Source: Klebsiella pneumoniae (GTDB taxonomy: Bacteria > Pseudomonadota > Gammaproteobacteria > Enterobacterales > Enterobacteriaceae). From it: 64,000 nt of DNA. Shown here one piece after another: positions 55,534-64,000 of this stretch. Where the stretch lies: the NCBI RefSeq assembly GCF_000742135.1, contig NZ_KN046818.1:4407447-4471446 (forward strand), written 5' to 3'. The translations under genes were made by a program, and so were the position numbers. The notes below the pieces were generated by a model. It ran no database searches and was not told the origin of the DNA. It saw only the letters and a program-made list of their open reading frames with translations. The stretch's first letter is position 1, and each line of letters opens with the position of its first letter.

Positions 55534-56703
55534 ATGCCGTTGAAAGGCCGTTTGTTTATTGCTGTATCTTTGCTCGCTTCGAGCGTTTCCTGCGCATTTG
55601 CCGTCGACTTACCTGCTACGGTCGCGCCGCCTTCCATTCAGGCTGGCTCCTGGGTGCTGATGGATTACACCACCGGTCAGGTCCTGACCGCGGGTAACGA
55701 ACATCAGCAGCGTAATCCTGCCAGTCTGACCAAACTGATGACCGGCTACGTGGTCGATCGCGCCATCGACAGCCATCGTATCACCTTTGACGATATCGTC
55801 ACCGTGGGTAAAGACGCCTGGGCGAAGGGCAACCCGGTGTTCGACGGGTCATCGCTGATGTTCTTAAAGCCAGGGGATCGCGTCAGCGTTCGCGACCTCA
55901 GCCGCGGGCTGATTGTCGACTCCGGTAACGACGCCTGCGTCGCGCTGGCCGACTATGTCGCCGGCGGCCAGCCGCAGTTTGTCGCCCTGATGAATCAGTA
56001 TGTCGAAAAACTGCACCTGCGGGACACCCATTTCGAAACCGTCCACGGCCTCGACGCTCCGGGCCAGCACAGTTCGGCCTATGACCTCGCGGTGCTCTCG
56101 CGGGCGATTATTCATGGCGAACCAGACGTCTACCACATGTACAGCCAGAAAAGCCTGACGTGGAACGGGATCACCCAGCAAAACCGTAACGGTCTGCTGT
56201 GGGATAAAACCATGAACGTCGATGGCCTGAAAACCGGCCACACCTCGGGCGCCGGGTTCAACCTGATCGCCTCGGCGGTGGATGGCCAGCGCCGGCTGAT
56301 CGCCGTGGTGATGGGGGCGGACAGTCCGAAAGGCCGCGAGCAGCAGGCCGCTAAACTGCTGCACTGGGGGCAGCAGAACTTCGACACCGTGCAGGTGCTG
56401 CAGAAGGGGCAGAAGGTCGGCACCGAGCGTATCTGGTACGGCGATAAAGAGCAGATTAAGCTCGGCACCGATCAGGATTTCTGGTTAGCCCTGCCGAAGG
56501 CGGAAGTGTCGCGCATTAAAGCGAAATATGTGCTGGATAAGAAGGATCTTGAGGCGCCGATCGCCGCCAATCAGCGGGTTGGCGAGATTTCACTGTATGA
56601 CGGCGACAAGGTGGTGGGGCACTATCCGCTGGTCACCCTCGAAAGCATCAATAAAGGCGGAGTGTTCTCGCGAATGAGCGATTACCTGCATCACGAGCTG
56701 TAA
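55534..56703 (+). CDS. dacD: D-alanyl-D-alanine carboxypeptidase DacD (PBP6b)
   Basis: This periplasmic low-molecular-mass PBP trims D-Ala from peptidoglycan pentapeptides. The 389-aa precursor has a signal peptide (cleaved about after residue 23, CAFA). Motifs are SLTK (64-67), SGN (130-132) and KTG (233-235), and a C-terminal amphipathic anchor (GVFSRMSDYLHHEL). It matches E. coli DacD in position next to sbcB and sbmC. Confidence 0.96.
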   Translation: MPLKGRLFIAVSLLASSVSCAFAVDLPATVAPPSIQAGSWVLMDYTTGQVLTAGNEHQQRNPASLTKLMTGYVVDRAIDSHRITFDDIVTVGKDAWAKGNPVFDGSSLMFLKPGDRVSVRDLSRGLIVDSGNDACVALADYVAGGQPQFVALMNQYVEKLHLRDTHFETVHGLDAPGQHSSAYDLAVLSRAIIHGEPDVYHMYSQKSLTWNGITQQNRNGLLWDKTMNVDGLKTGHTSGAGFNLIASAVDGQRRLIAVVMGADSPKGREQQAAKLLHWGQQNFDTVQVLQKGQKVGTERIWYGDKEQIKLGTDQDFWLALPKAEVSRIKAKYVLDKKDLEAPIAANQRVGEISLYDGDKVVGHYPLVTLESINKGGVFSRMSDYLHHEL

Positions 56704-56710
56704 CCACGCC

Positions 56711-56738
56711 AACCGCCTCTTTGCAGGCGGTTTTTTTT
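56711..56738 (+). terminator. dacD terminator
   Basis: AACCGCCT (56711-56718) and AGGCGGTT (56725-56732) form a perfect stem with a 6-nt loop, followed by a T-run to 56738. Confidence 0.95.
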
Positions 56739-56839
56739 CGTCTGTCGCTCGTGCTGGCGGGGCGCCTGTTTTTACAGCAGTGTGGTGGCGACTCTGTGAA
56801 TTCGCGCACATACTGAGGGGGGATCTCCTGTTAAATTAA

Positions 56840-56855
56840 CTGTATATTCATACAG
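56840..56855 (+). promoter_or_regulatory. LexA (SOS) box upstream of sbmC
   Basis: CTGTATATTCATACAG fits CTG-N10-CAG with an AT-rich core and sits 24 bp before the sbmC ATG. E. coli sbmC is a known SOS gene with a LexA site at this place, so DNA damage should induce this gene. Confidence 0.9.
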
Positions 56856-56879
56856 CAATTTATCTCCAAAGGAGGCAAG

Positions 56880-57353
56880 ATGAACTACAGCATCACCACC
56901 CTCGGCAAGAAAACCATCGCCGGTTTCCATCTGGTCGGGCCCTGGGATCACACGGTCAAGCAGGGGTTTGAGCAACTGATGATGTGGGTTGAGAACCACC
57001 AGGTGCCCGCCCGCGAATGGGTGGCCGTCTACTACGATAACCCGGAGGAAGTGCCGGCGGAAAAACTGCGCTGCGCGACAGCGGTCGCCGTGGATGAGGA
57101 TTATGTCATTCCCGCCAACAGCGAAGGGGTGATCCTGGCGGCGATTGCCGGCGGGGATTACGCCTGCGCCCGCGCGCGGGTGGTGGATTACGACTTCGCC
57201 ACCCCGTGGATGCAGTTTTTTGACAGCCTGCAGCAGAGCACGGCGTATCGCATCGCCCCCCAGCCCTGCTTTGAGGTCTATCTTAACGACGGCAACCACG
57301 ACGGCTACTGGGATATCGACATGTATGTTCCCGTTGAGCGCGTCGCGTCGTAG
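56880..57353 (+). CDS. sbmC: SbmC / GyrI, DNA gyrase inhibitor
   Basis: The 157-aa GyrI-like protein lowers gyrase-mediated supercoiling and protects against microcin B17 and quinolone-type damage in E. coli. It has the family fold opening [20 protein letters not shown], with CFEVYLNDG near the end. AAAGGAGG is the ribosome site. A LexA box just upstream shows SOS control. Length equals that of E. coli. Confidence 0.96.
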   Translation: MNYSITTLGKKTIAGFHLVGPWDHTVKQGFEQLMMWVENHQVPAREWVAVYYDNPEEVPAEKLRCATAVAVDEDYVIPANSEGVILAAIAGGDYACARARVVDYDFATPWMQFFDSLQQSTAYRIAPQPCFEVYLNDGNHDGYWDIDMYVPVERVAS

Positions 57354-57451
57354 CGGTTTACCCCTGGTCCGGACAAGGTTTTTTACATTCCCGGCATGCT
57401 CCGGGCGAAAAAGCAGTTACAATTGGCCTTTTCGTTTTGCCGGAGAGGGTT

Positions 57452-58510
57452 GTGCGCGCTGATAAATCACTCAAGCCATTTGAGATCCGCTTGTATCGCC
57501 ATTATCGGGTGGTGCATGGTGTGCGGATTGCGCTGGCCTTTGTGCTCACCTTTTTGCTGGTGCGGCTGCTGAACGTGCCTGAGGGAACCTGGCCTCTCAT
57601 CACTCTGGTGGTGGTGATGGGGCCGATCTCCTTCTGGGGTAACGTCGTGCCGCGGGCGTTTCAGCGTATCGGCGGCACGATCCTCGGTTCGGCGCTGGGG
57701 CTGGTGGCGCTGAAGCTTGAGCTCATCTCTCTGCCGCTGATGGTCCTCTGGTGCGCGGCGGCGATGTTCCTCTGCGGCTGGCTGGCGCTGGGCAAGAAAC
57801 CCTATCAGGCGCTGCTGATCGGCATTACTCTGTCGGTGGTGGTCGGGGCGCCGCCCGGCGATATGCATACCGCGCTGTGGCGAAGCGGCGATGTGATCTT
57901 CGGCTCGCTGCTGGCGATGCTGTTTACCGGCATCTGGCCGCAGCGGGCGTTCATCCACTGGCGCATCCAGATGGCCAGCTATGTCACCAACTTTAACCGC
58001 CTCTACCAGGCCGGCTTCTCGCCAAATCTGGTGGATCGACCGCGGCTGGAAAAGCATCTCCAGCAGGCGCTGAACGACGTGGTTAAAATGCGCGGGCTGA
58101 TCACCCCCGCCAGCAAAGAGACGCACATCCAGAAGGCGATCTTCGAGGCTATCCAGACCGTCAGCCGCAACCTCGTCTGCATGCTGGAGCTACAGATCAA
58201 CGCCTGGTGGGCAACGCGTCCGGGTCACTTCGTGATGCTCAATGCGCACACCCTGCGGGAGACGCAGCAGATGACCCAGCAGACGCTGTTGTCCATCGCC
58301 CACGCGCTGTACGAAGGGAACCCTCAGCCTGTGCGCGCCAACAATGAAAAGCTGACTGAGATCGTCCTCGAACTGCGCCAGCTGCTGAAAGAGCAGGGTG
58401 ATGACGGCCTGGCGGAAACCCCGGTCCATGGCTATGTTTGGCTCTCAATCGAACTGGCGCGCCAGCTGGAGCTGCTCTCGCATCTGATCTGCCGCGCGTT
58501 GCGCAAATAA
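57452..58510 (+). CDS. yeeA: YeeA, FUSC-family inner-membrane protein
   Basis: The 352-aa protein has about six membrane helices in the first ~180 residues (from HYRVVHGVRIALAFVLTFLL) and a helical cytoplasmic C-terminal half, as in FUSC/aromatic-acid-exporter-like proteins. Transport function is inferred only. GTG 57452 with GGAGAGGG upstream gives the N-terminus MRADKSLKPFEI matching E. coli YeeA. It is 98 bp after sbmC. Confidence 0.92.
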   Translation: MRADKSLKPFEIRLYRHYRVVHGVRIALAFVLTFLLVRLLNVPEGTWPLITLVVVMGPISFWGNVVPRAFQRIGGTILGSALGLVALKLELISLPLMVLWCAAAMFLCGWLALGKKPYQALLIGITLSVVVGAPPGDMHTALWRSGDVIFGSLLAMLFTGIWPQRAFIHWRIQMASYVTNFNRLYQAGFSPNLVDRPRLEKHLQQALNDVVKMRGLITPASKETHIQKAIFEAIQTVSRNLVCMLELQINAWWATRPGHFVMLNAHTLRETQQMTQQTLLSIAHALYEGNPQPVRANNEKLTEIVLELRQLLKEQGDDGLAETPVHGYVWLSIELARQLELLSHLICRALRK

Positions 58511-58677
58511 ACACCAGATGCACCGGGTAACCACATGGGTTGTTTCGATTCAGCAGCGTTTAGGGTTATGATAAACGCAAAGGAAAAAACATTGTCATCA
58601 GCGGCTGCTAGCAGTTATGTTAGCCCTATAACGCAGTCGCTTTACGAATCCGAATCTCAATTATTAGGGGTGTAAAA

Positions 58678-59001
58678 ATGGAAACAACTAAGCCTTCTTT
58701 CCAGGACGTACTGGAGTTTGTTCGTCTGTACCGTCGTAAGAACAAACTGCAGCGTGAAATTCAGGACGTTGAGAAAAAGATCCGTGATAACCAGAAGCGC
58801 GTTCTGCTGCTGGACAACCTCAGCGACTACATCAAACCGGGCATGAGCGTGGAAGCCATCCAGGGCATCATCGCCAGCATGAAGAGCGATTACGAAGATC
58901 GCGTTGATGATTACATCATCAAAAATGCCGAGCTGTCCAAAGAGCGCCGCGACATCTCGAAAAAACTGAAAGTGATGGGCGAAGCCAAAGTCGAAGGCTA
59001 A
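58678..59001 (+). CDS. tmaR: TmaR (YeeX), polar PTS-controlling protein
   Basis: The 107-aa, almost entirely charged alpha-helical protein ([20 protein letters not shown], then [19 protein letters not shown]) forms coiled coils. In E. coli, TmaR gathers at cell poles and sequesters PTS Enzyme I depending on phosphorylation of one tyrosine. Length and neighbours match. It has a strong site (TTAGGGGTG). Confidence 0.94.
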   Translation: METTKPSFQDVLEFVRLYRRKNKLQREIQDVEKKIRDNQKRVLLLDNLSDYIKPGMSVEAIQGIIASMKSDYEDRVDDYIIKNAELSKERRDISKKLKVMGEAKVEG

Positions 59002-59315
59002 ACCCTGCCGGTCCGGCGGCGGTCAGCGTCGCCGGGCTGTTCCGCGTTTCCCTCTCTTCCCTGCTTTTTTCTGCGAAAACTTTGTTCCGGCAACTGCCTC
59101 TCCTCACCGACACTTTGCTATACTGGCCCGCGAAAAACGTATTGATATCGGAAAGGTTTCTCTCATCCTGGCCGGGCATCTGACGCAGCGGCGTCAGGGC
59201 GATATCTCAACACCTCTCACCTCTCCGACGATCGATTCGCCAGAAGACAAACTCAGGTGCTGACCGGGCGCGACAGAACTCTTCCGCTGCTTTCGCCGAC
59301 AGGAGTCAACCTCAC
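59002..59315 (+). other. tmaR-cobS intergenic region
   Basis: This 314-bp gap has no supportable gene. TGCTATACT at 59116-59124 is an extended -10 with a poor -35, a plausible cobS promoter with about a 190-nt leader. No B12-box GCCACTG is visible, so I see no cobalamin riboswitch. A small stem, GACGC / GCGTC, lies near 59181-59195. AGGAG at 59301-59305 serves the GTG start of cobS. cobU, which precedes cobS in E. coli, is not here. Confidence 0.5.
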
Positions 59316-60056
59316 GTGATTAAGTCATTCTTTGCTGCACTCTCGTTTATCAGCCGCCTGCCGGTCCCGGCGCGGTTATCTCAGGGCCTGGAGATCGAAC
59401 AGTACCAGCGCAGTATCGTCACCTTTCCGCTGGTCGGTTTACTGCTTGGCGCCATCGCCGGCGCGGTGGCGCTCCTCCTGCAGCCGTGGTGCGGCGTCCC
59501 GCTGGCGGCGCTGTTCGGCGTGCTGGCGCTGGCGCTGCTCACCGGCGGATTCCATCTTGACGGGCTGGCTGATACCTGCGACGGCATTTTCTCCGCCCGC
59601 ACCCGCGATCGGATGCTGGAGATCATGCGCGACAGCCGGCTGGGCACCCACGGCGGGCTGGCGCTGATCTTCGTGCTGGTGGCGAAAGTGCTGGTGGTTG
59701 GCGAGCTGCTGCTGCGTGATATCCACCCCATCGCAGCCCTGGCGGCGGCCTGCGCCGTCGGTCGCGGGATGGCGGTGCTGCTGATGTATCGTCATCGCTA
59801 TGCGCGGGAAAAGGGGCTGGGCAATCTGTTTATTGGCAAAATTAGCCTGCAGCAGACGCTGGTGACGATGGCGATGGCGATCGCGCTGGCCACCGCCCTG
59901 ATGGGGCTGCAGGGGCTGCGCGCCGCGCTGATCACCCTGGTGCTGATCTGGGGTCTGGGATGGGCGCTGAAGCGAACCCTCGGCGGGCAGACCGGGGATA
60001 CCCTCGGGGCGGCGATTGAGCTGGGCGAATTACTCTTTTTACTGGCGCTGCTGTAA
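59316..60056 (+). CDS. cobS: CobS, adenosylcobinamide-GDP ribazoletransferase
   Basis: The 246-aa membrane enzyme joins adenosylcobinamide-GDP with alpha-ribazole (phosphate), the last step of cobalamin synthesis. Features are [12 protein letters not shown], the conserved [14 protein letters not shown] with acidic metal-binding residues, and several hydrophobic helices. Start is GTG with AGGAG 10 bp upstream. cobT follows after 27 bp. Confidence 0.96.
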   Translation: MIKSFFAALSFISRLPVPARLSQGLEIEQYQRSIVTFPLVGLLLGAIAGAVALLLQPWCGVPLAALFGVLALALLTGGFHLDGLADTCDGIFSARTRDRMLEIMRDSRLGTHGGLALIFVLVAKVLVVGELLLRDIHPIAALAAACAVGRGMAVLLMYRHRYAREKGLGNLFIGKISLQQTLVTMAMAIALATALMGLQGLRAALITLVLIWGLGWALKRTLGGQTGDTLGAAIELGELLFLLALL

Positions 60057-60083
60057 GGCCTGACGCCAACGGTGAGGAACAGA

Positions 60084-61151
60084 ATGGAAACACTTTCGGC
60101 GTTACTGGCTGCCATTCCGCAGCCCGATGTGGCGGGCATGGCGCGCGCTCAGCAGCATATTGATGGCCTGTTAAAGCCGCCCGGCAGCCTTGGCCGTCTG
60201 GAGACGCTGGCGGTACAGCTGGCCGGTCTGCCTGGCTTGCAGGGGCAGTTGGCGCTGGCGGAGAAAGCGATTGTGGTCATGTGCGCCGACCATGGCGTCT
60301 GGCATGAAGGCGTGACCCCTTCGCCGCAGGGGGTGACGGCCATTCATGCCGGCAATATGGTGCGGGGCAACACCGGCGTCTGCGTGCTGGCGGCGCAGGC
60401 CGGGGCCAGGGTGCAGGTAGTGGATGTCGGCATCGATGCCGACCCGCTGCCGGGCCTGATTAACCTCAAAGTGGCCCGCGGTAGCGGGAATATCGCCCGG
60501 ACGGCGGCCATGAGCCGCCAGCAGGCGGAGACGGTGCTGCTGGCCAGCATGCAGCTCACCCGCCAGCTCGCTGCCGACGGGGTGAAAGCCTTCGGCGTCG
60601 GCGAATTGGGAATGGCCAATACCACCCCGGCCGCAGCGACGATCAGTGTCCTGACGGGCAGCGAGCCTGACGCGGTGGTGGGCTGTGGGGCCAATCTGCC
60701 GCTGGCGCAGCGGGGCCATAAGGTGGCGGTGGTGCGCCAGGCGATAGCCCATAATCAGCCGAACCCGGCCGACGGGCTGGATGTCCTGGCGAAGGTGGGG
60801 GGTTACGATCTGGTGGGCATGACCGGGGTGATCCTCGGGGCGGCCTCCTGTGGCCTGCCGGTGGTGCTGGATGGCTTCCTCTCCTATGCCTCTGCCCTGG
60901 CCGCCTGCCGCATGGCCCCGTCGGCGCACCCTTATCTTATTCCTTCACACCTGTCGGCGGAGAAAGGAGCGCAGATCGCCCTCGACGCGCTGGGTCTGCG
61001 GCCGTATCTCGATATGGACATGCGCCTGGGAGAGGGCAGCGGCGCCGCGCTGGCGATGCACCTGCTGGATGCCGCCAGCGTGATGTATAACCAGATGGGA
61101 ACGCTGGCGCAGAGCAATATTGTGTTGCCCGATAGCGCGCCGTCATCCTGA
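60084..61151 (+). CDS. cobT: CobT, nicotinate-nucleotide-dimethylbenzimidazole phosphoribosyltransferase
   Basis: CobT activates the lower ligand base to alpha-ribazole phosphate for CobS. The 355-aa protein has [19 protein letters not shown] and the C-terminal [11 protein letters not shown]. Counting from ATG 60084 puts the catalytic Glu exactly at 317, as in Salmonella CobT, which supports this start over a GTG at 60072. GAGGA lies upstream. Partner of cobS; cobU is elsewhere. Confidence 0.96.
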   Translation: METLSALLAAIPQPDVAGMARAQQHIDGLLKPPGSLGRLETLAVQLAGLPGLQGQLALAEKAIVVMCADHGVWHEGVTPSPQGVTAIHAGNMVRGNTGVCVLAAQAGARVQVVDVGIDADPLPGLINLKVARGSGNIARTAAMSRQQAETVLLASMQLTRQLAADGVKAFGVGELGMANTTPAAATISVLTGSEPDAVVGCGANLPLAQRGHKVAVVRQAIAHNQPNPADGLDVLAKVGGYDLVGMTGVILGAASCGLPVVLDGFLSYASALAACRMAPSAHPYLIPSHLSAEKGAQIALDALGLRPYLDMDMRLGEGSGAALAMHLLDAASVMYNQMGTLAQSNIVLPDSAPSS

Positions 61152-61154
61152 TGG

Positions 61155-61192
61155 TAAAGCGCATCGTCCCGCGATGGGGGCGATGCGCCGGG
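61155..61192. terminator. Terminator between convergent cobT and SAHH-like gene
   Basis: GCGCATCG (61159-61166) pairs with CGATGCGC (61181-61188), with outer TAAA / TTTA. It sits between converging stops and could act both ways. Confidence 0.65.
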
Positions 61193-61193
61193 T

Positions 61194-62303
61194 TTACAGG
61201 GCCAGCTGCCAGACCGCCTGGGGTAGGAGATAAACCTTCGCCGGGGCGCGCATGCCGTCGGTGACAATATGGCGGATGCCGCTGGCCATCACCGCGAGGG
61301 TGACGTCAAAGGCGTTCAGGCTGTCGCCGAAGCCAGCGGTCAGATTGAGCATTGAACCATTGGCCAGCAGATAGACGGTTTTGTCGGCCATGCGGTAGGC
61401 GTTGATATACGGCATCACCTCTTCCTGGGGGTACTGGCGCAGGTACTCGCCGTCGATCTCTTCCGCCACGTGGCCGACGTTAAGGATAAATACTCCCGCT
61501 TTCGCCCGGTCCAGCGCCTGGCGATTAACCACGTTTTTACCGCCTGTCGCTGTGGCCACCACGTCCGCCGAGGCGATTGCCTCCTGGAGGTCCACCACGT
61601 GCCAGCCGTCGTAGGCCGCCTGCAGACGGCGGGCAGGATCGATCTCCGCCACCATCACCTGACCGCCAAAAGCTTTTGCCGCCGCCGCGACGCCCTGGCC
61701 GACCAGGCCGTAGCCGATCACCAGCACTTTTTTCTCATGCAGGGTGAGGTGAGTGGTCTGGAAGAAGGTGTGCCAGGCAGTGAGACCGACCATATGGCGG
61801 TTGTGCAGCCCCTCTTTGACCGGCAGATCGTCCCAGTTAAAGATCGGATAGCCTGGCTGAATATCCCCCAGCCGATTGACGCCCGAGCCGGTGGCTTCCA
61901 GACCCGCCACGATGTTCCCAAACTCGCCGCGCTGGTGGAGCAGGGTGGTGATATCGGCGCCCATCTCGCACAGGTGAGTGGGCTGCCAGGCAATCGCTTT
62001 TTCCCATGACTGTTGCCAGTCGGCATCGCTCATATTGCGCCACGCGCAGGCCTCGGCGCCGCGCTCCACCAGCCAGGCCACCACGTCGTCCTGCACGGTG
62101 GTGGGGTTACAGGTGGTTAAAAAGACCTGAGCGCCCTTGTCGAGGATCCCCTGCACCAGCGGGATCATTTTCATGTCGAGGTGCATACAGCAGGCCAGAC
62201 GCACGCCGCTGAGGTCGGGCAGCGCGGCGACCTGACGCAGGGTACGCGGCATATTCTGGCTGGCCCATGCCACTTCTTTCGCTAAAGAGATTTTATTATT
62301 CAC
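61194..62303 (-). CDS. S-adenosylhomocysteine hydrolase-like protein
   Basis: The 369-aa protein resembles adenosylhomocysteinase (SAHH), with Rossmann motif VIGYGLVGQGVAAAAKAFG then VAEIDPARRLQAAYDGW, and LTTCNPTTVQDDVVAWL in place of ASCNxFSTQD. At the catalytic site of true SAHH (Lys-x3-Asp-Asn), this protein reads KEGLHNRH: Lys and Asn are kept but the Asp is His, so its substrate may differ. It is shorter than the ~430-aa family norm and lacks the C-terminal tail (K-x3-Y). GTG 62303 is preferred (GAAGGT upstream) over TTG 62327. Enteric bacteria normally degrade SAH by Pfs/LuxS, so a SAHH-like gene is unusual here. Confidence 0.78.
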   Translation of the reverse strand: MNNKISLAKEVAWASQNMPRTLRQVAALPDLSGVRLACCMHLDMKMIPLVQGILDKGAQVFLTTCNPTTVQDDVVAWLVERGAEACAWRNMSDADWQQSWEKAIAWQPTHLCEMGADITTLLHQRGEFGNIVAGLEATGSGVNRLGDIQPGYPIFNWDDLPVKEGLHNRHMVGLTAWHTFFQTTHLTLHEKKVLVIGYGLVGQGVAAAAKAFGGQVMVAEIDPARRLQAAYDGWHVVDLQEAIASADVVATATGGKNVVNRQALDRAKAGVFILNVGHVAEEIDGEYLRQYPQEEVMPYINAYRMADKTVYLLANGSMLNLTAGFGDSLNAFDVTLAVMASGIRHIVTDGMRAPAKVYLLPQAVWQLAL

Positions 62304-62501
62304 TGGGTTATGACCTTCAATTCGCAAAAGGGGTATCCCCCTGACCGAAAAGGGATTCTATCAGCCCCCGCGAGAATTCACAGCACAATGCCGTCGGACA
62401 TCGCCGCCCGCGCTATCCCCTGCGAAAGACAGGGTTGTTAATTTAAGGTTAAAAAAAGAAAATAAAATATAAGTAATTCCTATGATTTGAGCGATGAAGC
62501 G

Positions 62502-63233
62502 ATGTTGAGTGTTATTCCTGTGGGGATATTTTCACGGCTGCGGATTTTCCTTGGCCGCCTGAAGCCGCACGCGCTGCCGGTGGCCCGCCGGCATATCGTG
62601 CTGGGATCCATTGGCGCCGGCACCGGACTGGCGGTGACCAGCATGTTCAGCCACTGGCTGCTCGGCGAAGTCAATCTGTGGTTTATTGCCCCGATGGGGG
62701 CCTCGGCGGTACTCCTGTTTGGCGTACCGAGCAGCCCGCTGGCGCAGCCGTGGTCGATTGTCGGCGGCAACGTGCTGTCGGCGCTGATCGGCGTCACGGT
62801 CGGTATGCTGGTCCCCGATGCGGCGCTGGCCTGCGGTCTGGCGGCGGCTCTGGCCATCGCCGGGATGTATTTTCTGCGCTGTCTGCATCCCCCCGGCGGC
62901 GCGGTGGCCCTGACGGCGATCCTCGGCGGCGCCGGGGTGCACAGCGAAGGCTATCACTTTGTGCTGACCCCGGTGCTCCTCAACTCGCTGATGCTGGCGC
63001 TGCTGGCTATTGTGTTTAATAACCTGGTTGGCCGCCGTTATCCGCATCCGCTGGCGGCAGAGGAGGTCAAATCCAGGGCGGTGCCGCTGGGTATTTCGGT
63101 CACCCGGGAAGATATTCACGCCGCGCTGCTGGAAGGCCAGTTCCTCGACATTGATGAAGACGATGTCCAGGAGTTGCTGGAGAATATCGAGCAGCAGGCG
63201 CGGCAGCGTATCGCGACGGCAGCCCGCCGCTAA
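62502..63233 (+). CDS. HPP-family membrane protein
   Basis: The 243-aa protein belongs to the HPP family (PF04982): membrane helices between residues about 30 and 175 and the diagnostic RCLHPPGGAVALTAILGG. The C-terminal part is cytoplasmic and acidic (ending DIDEDDVQELLENIE...). Family members have been linked to nitrite transport in cyanobacteria/plants, which does not settle function here. Start is uncertain: TTG 62487 or ATG 62502. Confidence 0.82.
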   Translation: MLSVIPVGIFSRLRIFLGRLKPHALPVARRHIVLGSIGAGTGLAVTSMFSHWLLGEVNLWFIAPMGASAVLLFGVPSSPLAQPWSIVGGNVLSALIGVTVGMLVPDAALACGLAAALAIAGMYFLRCLHPPGGAVALTAILGGAGVHSEGYHFVLTPVLLNSLMLALLAIVFNNLVGRRYPHPLAAEEVKSRAVPLGISVTREDIHAALLEGQFLDIDEDDVQELLENIEQQARQRIATAARR

Positions 63234-63254
63234 GGGCGTACTGCGGGCTGCGGG

Positions 63255-63644
63255 TTACAGATCGCCGGTAAGATACTGCGCGACCCCGCGGCCAAAGCTC
63301 CAGTCGCCTTTCTGGTTACTGATAATCGACACCATCAGATCATCGCCGCTCAGGCCGCAGTGTTCCGCCAGCTCCTCCTGCAAAATGGCGAAGAAGCGCT
63401 GCTTCTGCGCCTCGCTGCGCGGGCTGGTATAGACCCGCACCACCACCAGATCCCGCGTGCGGGTCAGTCCGAGGCCGGTATCTTCAATCACCATATGGTG
63501 GGCTTTGTTTTCATGAACAATCTGGTAACGGTCGCGTTCTGGTACCTCGAAGGCGCGTAGCACGGCGCGATGGGCGGCATCCAGCAGGGTTTTGACCTCC
63601 TGTTCCGTACGGCCTTCAATCAGGTCAAATGTCAGTAATGGCAT
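63255..63644 (-). CDS. Tautomerase-family protein
   Basis: The 129-aa protein starts Met-Pro (MPLLTFDLIEGRTEQEVKTL); after Met removal the N-terminal Pro would be the catalytic base as in 4-oxalocrotonate tautomerase/MIF enzymes. It fits the longer tautomerase_2 type (PF14552). Its natural substrate is unknown. It is divergent from the LysR gene at 63760, which may regulate it. Confidence 0.85.
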   Translation of the reverse strand: MPLLTFDLIEGRTEQEVKTLLDAAHRAVLRAFEVPERDRYQIVHENKAHHMVIEDTGLGLTRTRDLVVVRVYTSPRSEAQKQRFFAILQEELAEHCGLSGDDLMVSIISNQKGDWSFGRGVAQYLTGDL

Positions 63645-63759
63645 GCAGGTGCTCCTTATCGTTAGGGAATAATGATGGGCTCAACAAGATGCTAGCCGAT
63701 GCCGCCGTCGGCAAAAACCGCTATAGTTGAATACATTGTTTTTACTGGTGAACAATCAC

Positions 63760-64000
63760 ATGAGCGAGAGTCGTCCGGAGAGTTACTGGCCCCATCTGTA
63801 CTGGCTGACGGTGCTGGAAGAACAAAAAAGCTATACCCGGGCCGCGGAAAAGCTGGGGATCAGCAAGTCGGCTATCAGCCAGAAAATCAGCGAGCTGGAG
63901 CGGGTGACCGGTAAAACCCTCGTCCATCGCACCACCCGCAGCGTGAGCCTCAGCGACGACGGACTGCGGCTGGTGGCGGAGCTCAACGAGCCGTTTGGTC
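63760..64000 (+). CDS. LysR-family regulator, 5' part (cut by window end)
   Basis: The first 80 codons encode a LysR winged helix: YWLTVLEEQKSYTRAAEKLG, then ISKSAISQKISELER, and TTRSVSLSDDGLRLV. The frame is open to the window edge. By the usual divergent arrangement it probably controls the tautomerase gene. Confidence 0.9.
   Translation, partial: MSESRPESYWPHLYWLTVLEEQKSYTRAAEKLGISKSAISQKISELERVTGKTLVHRTTRSVSLSDDGLRLVAELNEPFG

Noticed and set aside
59002-59315. Cobalamin riboswitch before cobS
   Set aside because: I could not find the B12-box GCCACTG or the usual junction layout; only a plain leader with an extended -10 is visible.

Overview
The window is a chromosomal segment of a Klebsiella pneumoniae complex bacterium. 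Evidence for this is the gene order galF-cpsACP-wzi-wza-wzb-wzc ... gnd-manC-manB-ugd (a Klebsiella K locus), followed directly by the O-antigen set wzm-wzt-wbbM-glf-wbbN-wbbO, the his operon on the opposite strand, and the yeeZ-yeeY-plaP / sbcB-dacD-sbmC-yeeA-yeeX / cobS-cobT backbone shared with E. coli.

Layout. (1) 1-26071: capsule locus. Conserved export genes (wzi, wza, wzb, wzc) lead into an AT-rich serotype-specific block (about 10.2-19.7 kb). That block holds WbaP as initiating galactose-1-phosphate transferase, four glycosyltransferases, a pyruvyltransferase, a secreted glycoside-hydrolase-like protein, and Wzx and Wzy. GC-rich gnd, manC, manB and ugd supply GDP-mannose and UDP-glucuronate. 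(2) 26072-29367: a junction with an extra UDP-glucuronate 4-epimerase gene (uge), a roughly 95-bp frameshifted remnant of a second ugd 3' end, a 40-codon membrane-peptide ORF absent from longer-ORF calls, and the resident uge on the opposite strand. (3) 29368-38506: O-antigen locus making D-galactan I (O2a backbone; O1 if wbbY is elsewhere), in the arrangement ending with a kfoC-like glycosyltransferase and without gml genes. (4) 38610-45918 (minus strand): complete hisGDCBHAFI operon with hisL leader, attenuator and promoter. (5) 46026-64000: yeeZ, yeeY, plaP; an ArsR-like regulator divergent from a second EF-G gene; a 1445-bp IS3-family element (ISKpn1-like) in the loop of a REP/PU palindrome; sbcB, dacD, sbmC with a LexA box, yeeA, tmaR, cobS, cobT, an S-adenosylhomocysteine-hydrolase-like gene, an HPP membrane protein, a tautomerase and the start of a LysR gene cut by the window edge.

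How they work together. WbaP plus four glycosyltransferases predict a pentasaccharide capsule repeat beginning with galactose. ManC/ManB, Ugd/Uge and the pyruvyltransferase predict mannose, a uronic acid (GlcA or GalA) and a pyruvate ketal. From memory this composition resembles serotype K3, but that is an inference. Wzx flips the repeat, Wzy polymerises it, Wza-Wzb-Wzc exports it and Wzi anchors it. O-antigen synthesis instead uses the Wzm/Wzt ABC transporter. Both polysaccharide loci carry a JUMPstart/ops element, so RfaH probably antiterminates both; an RcsAB-like box precedes galF.
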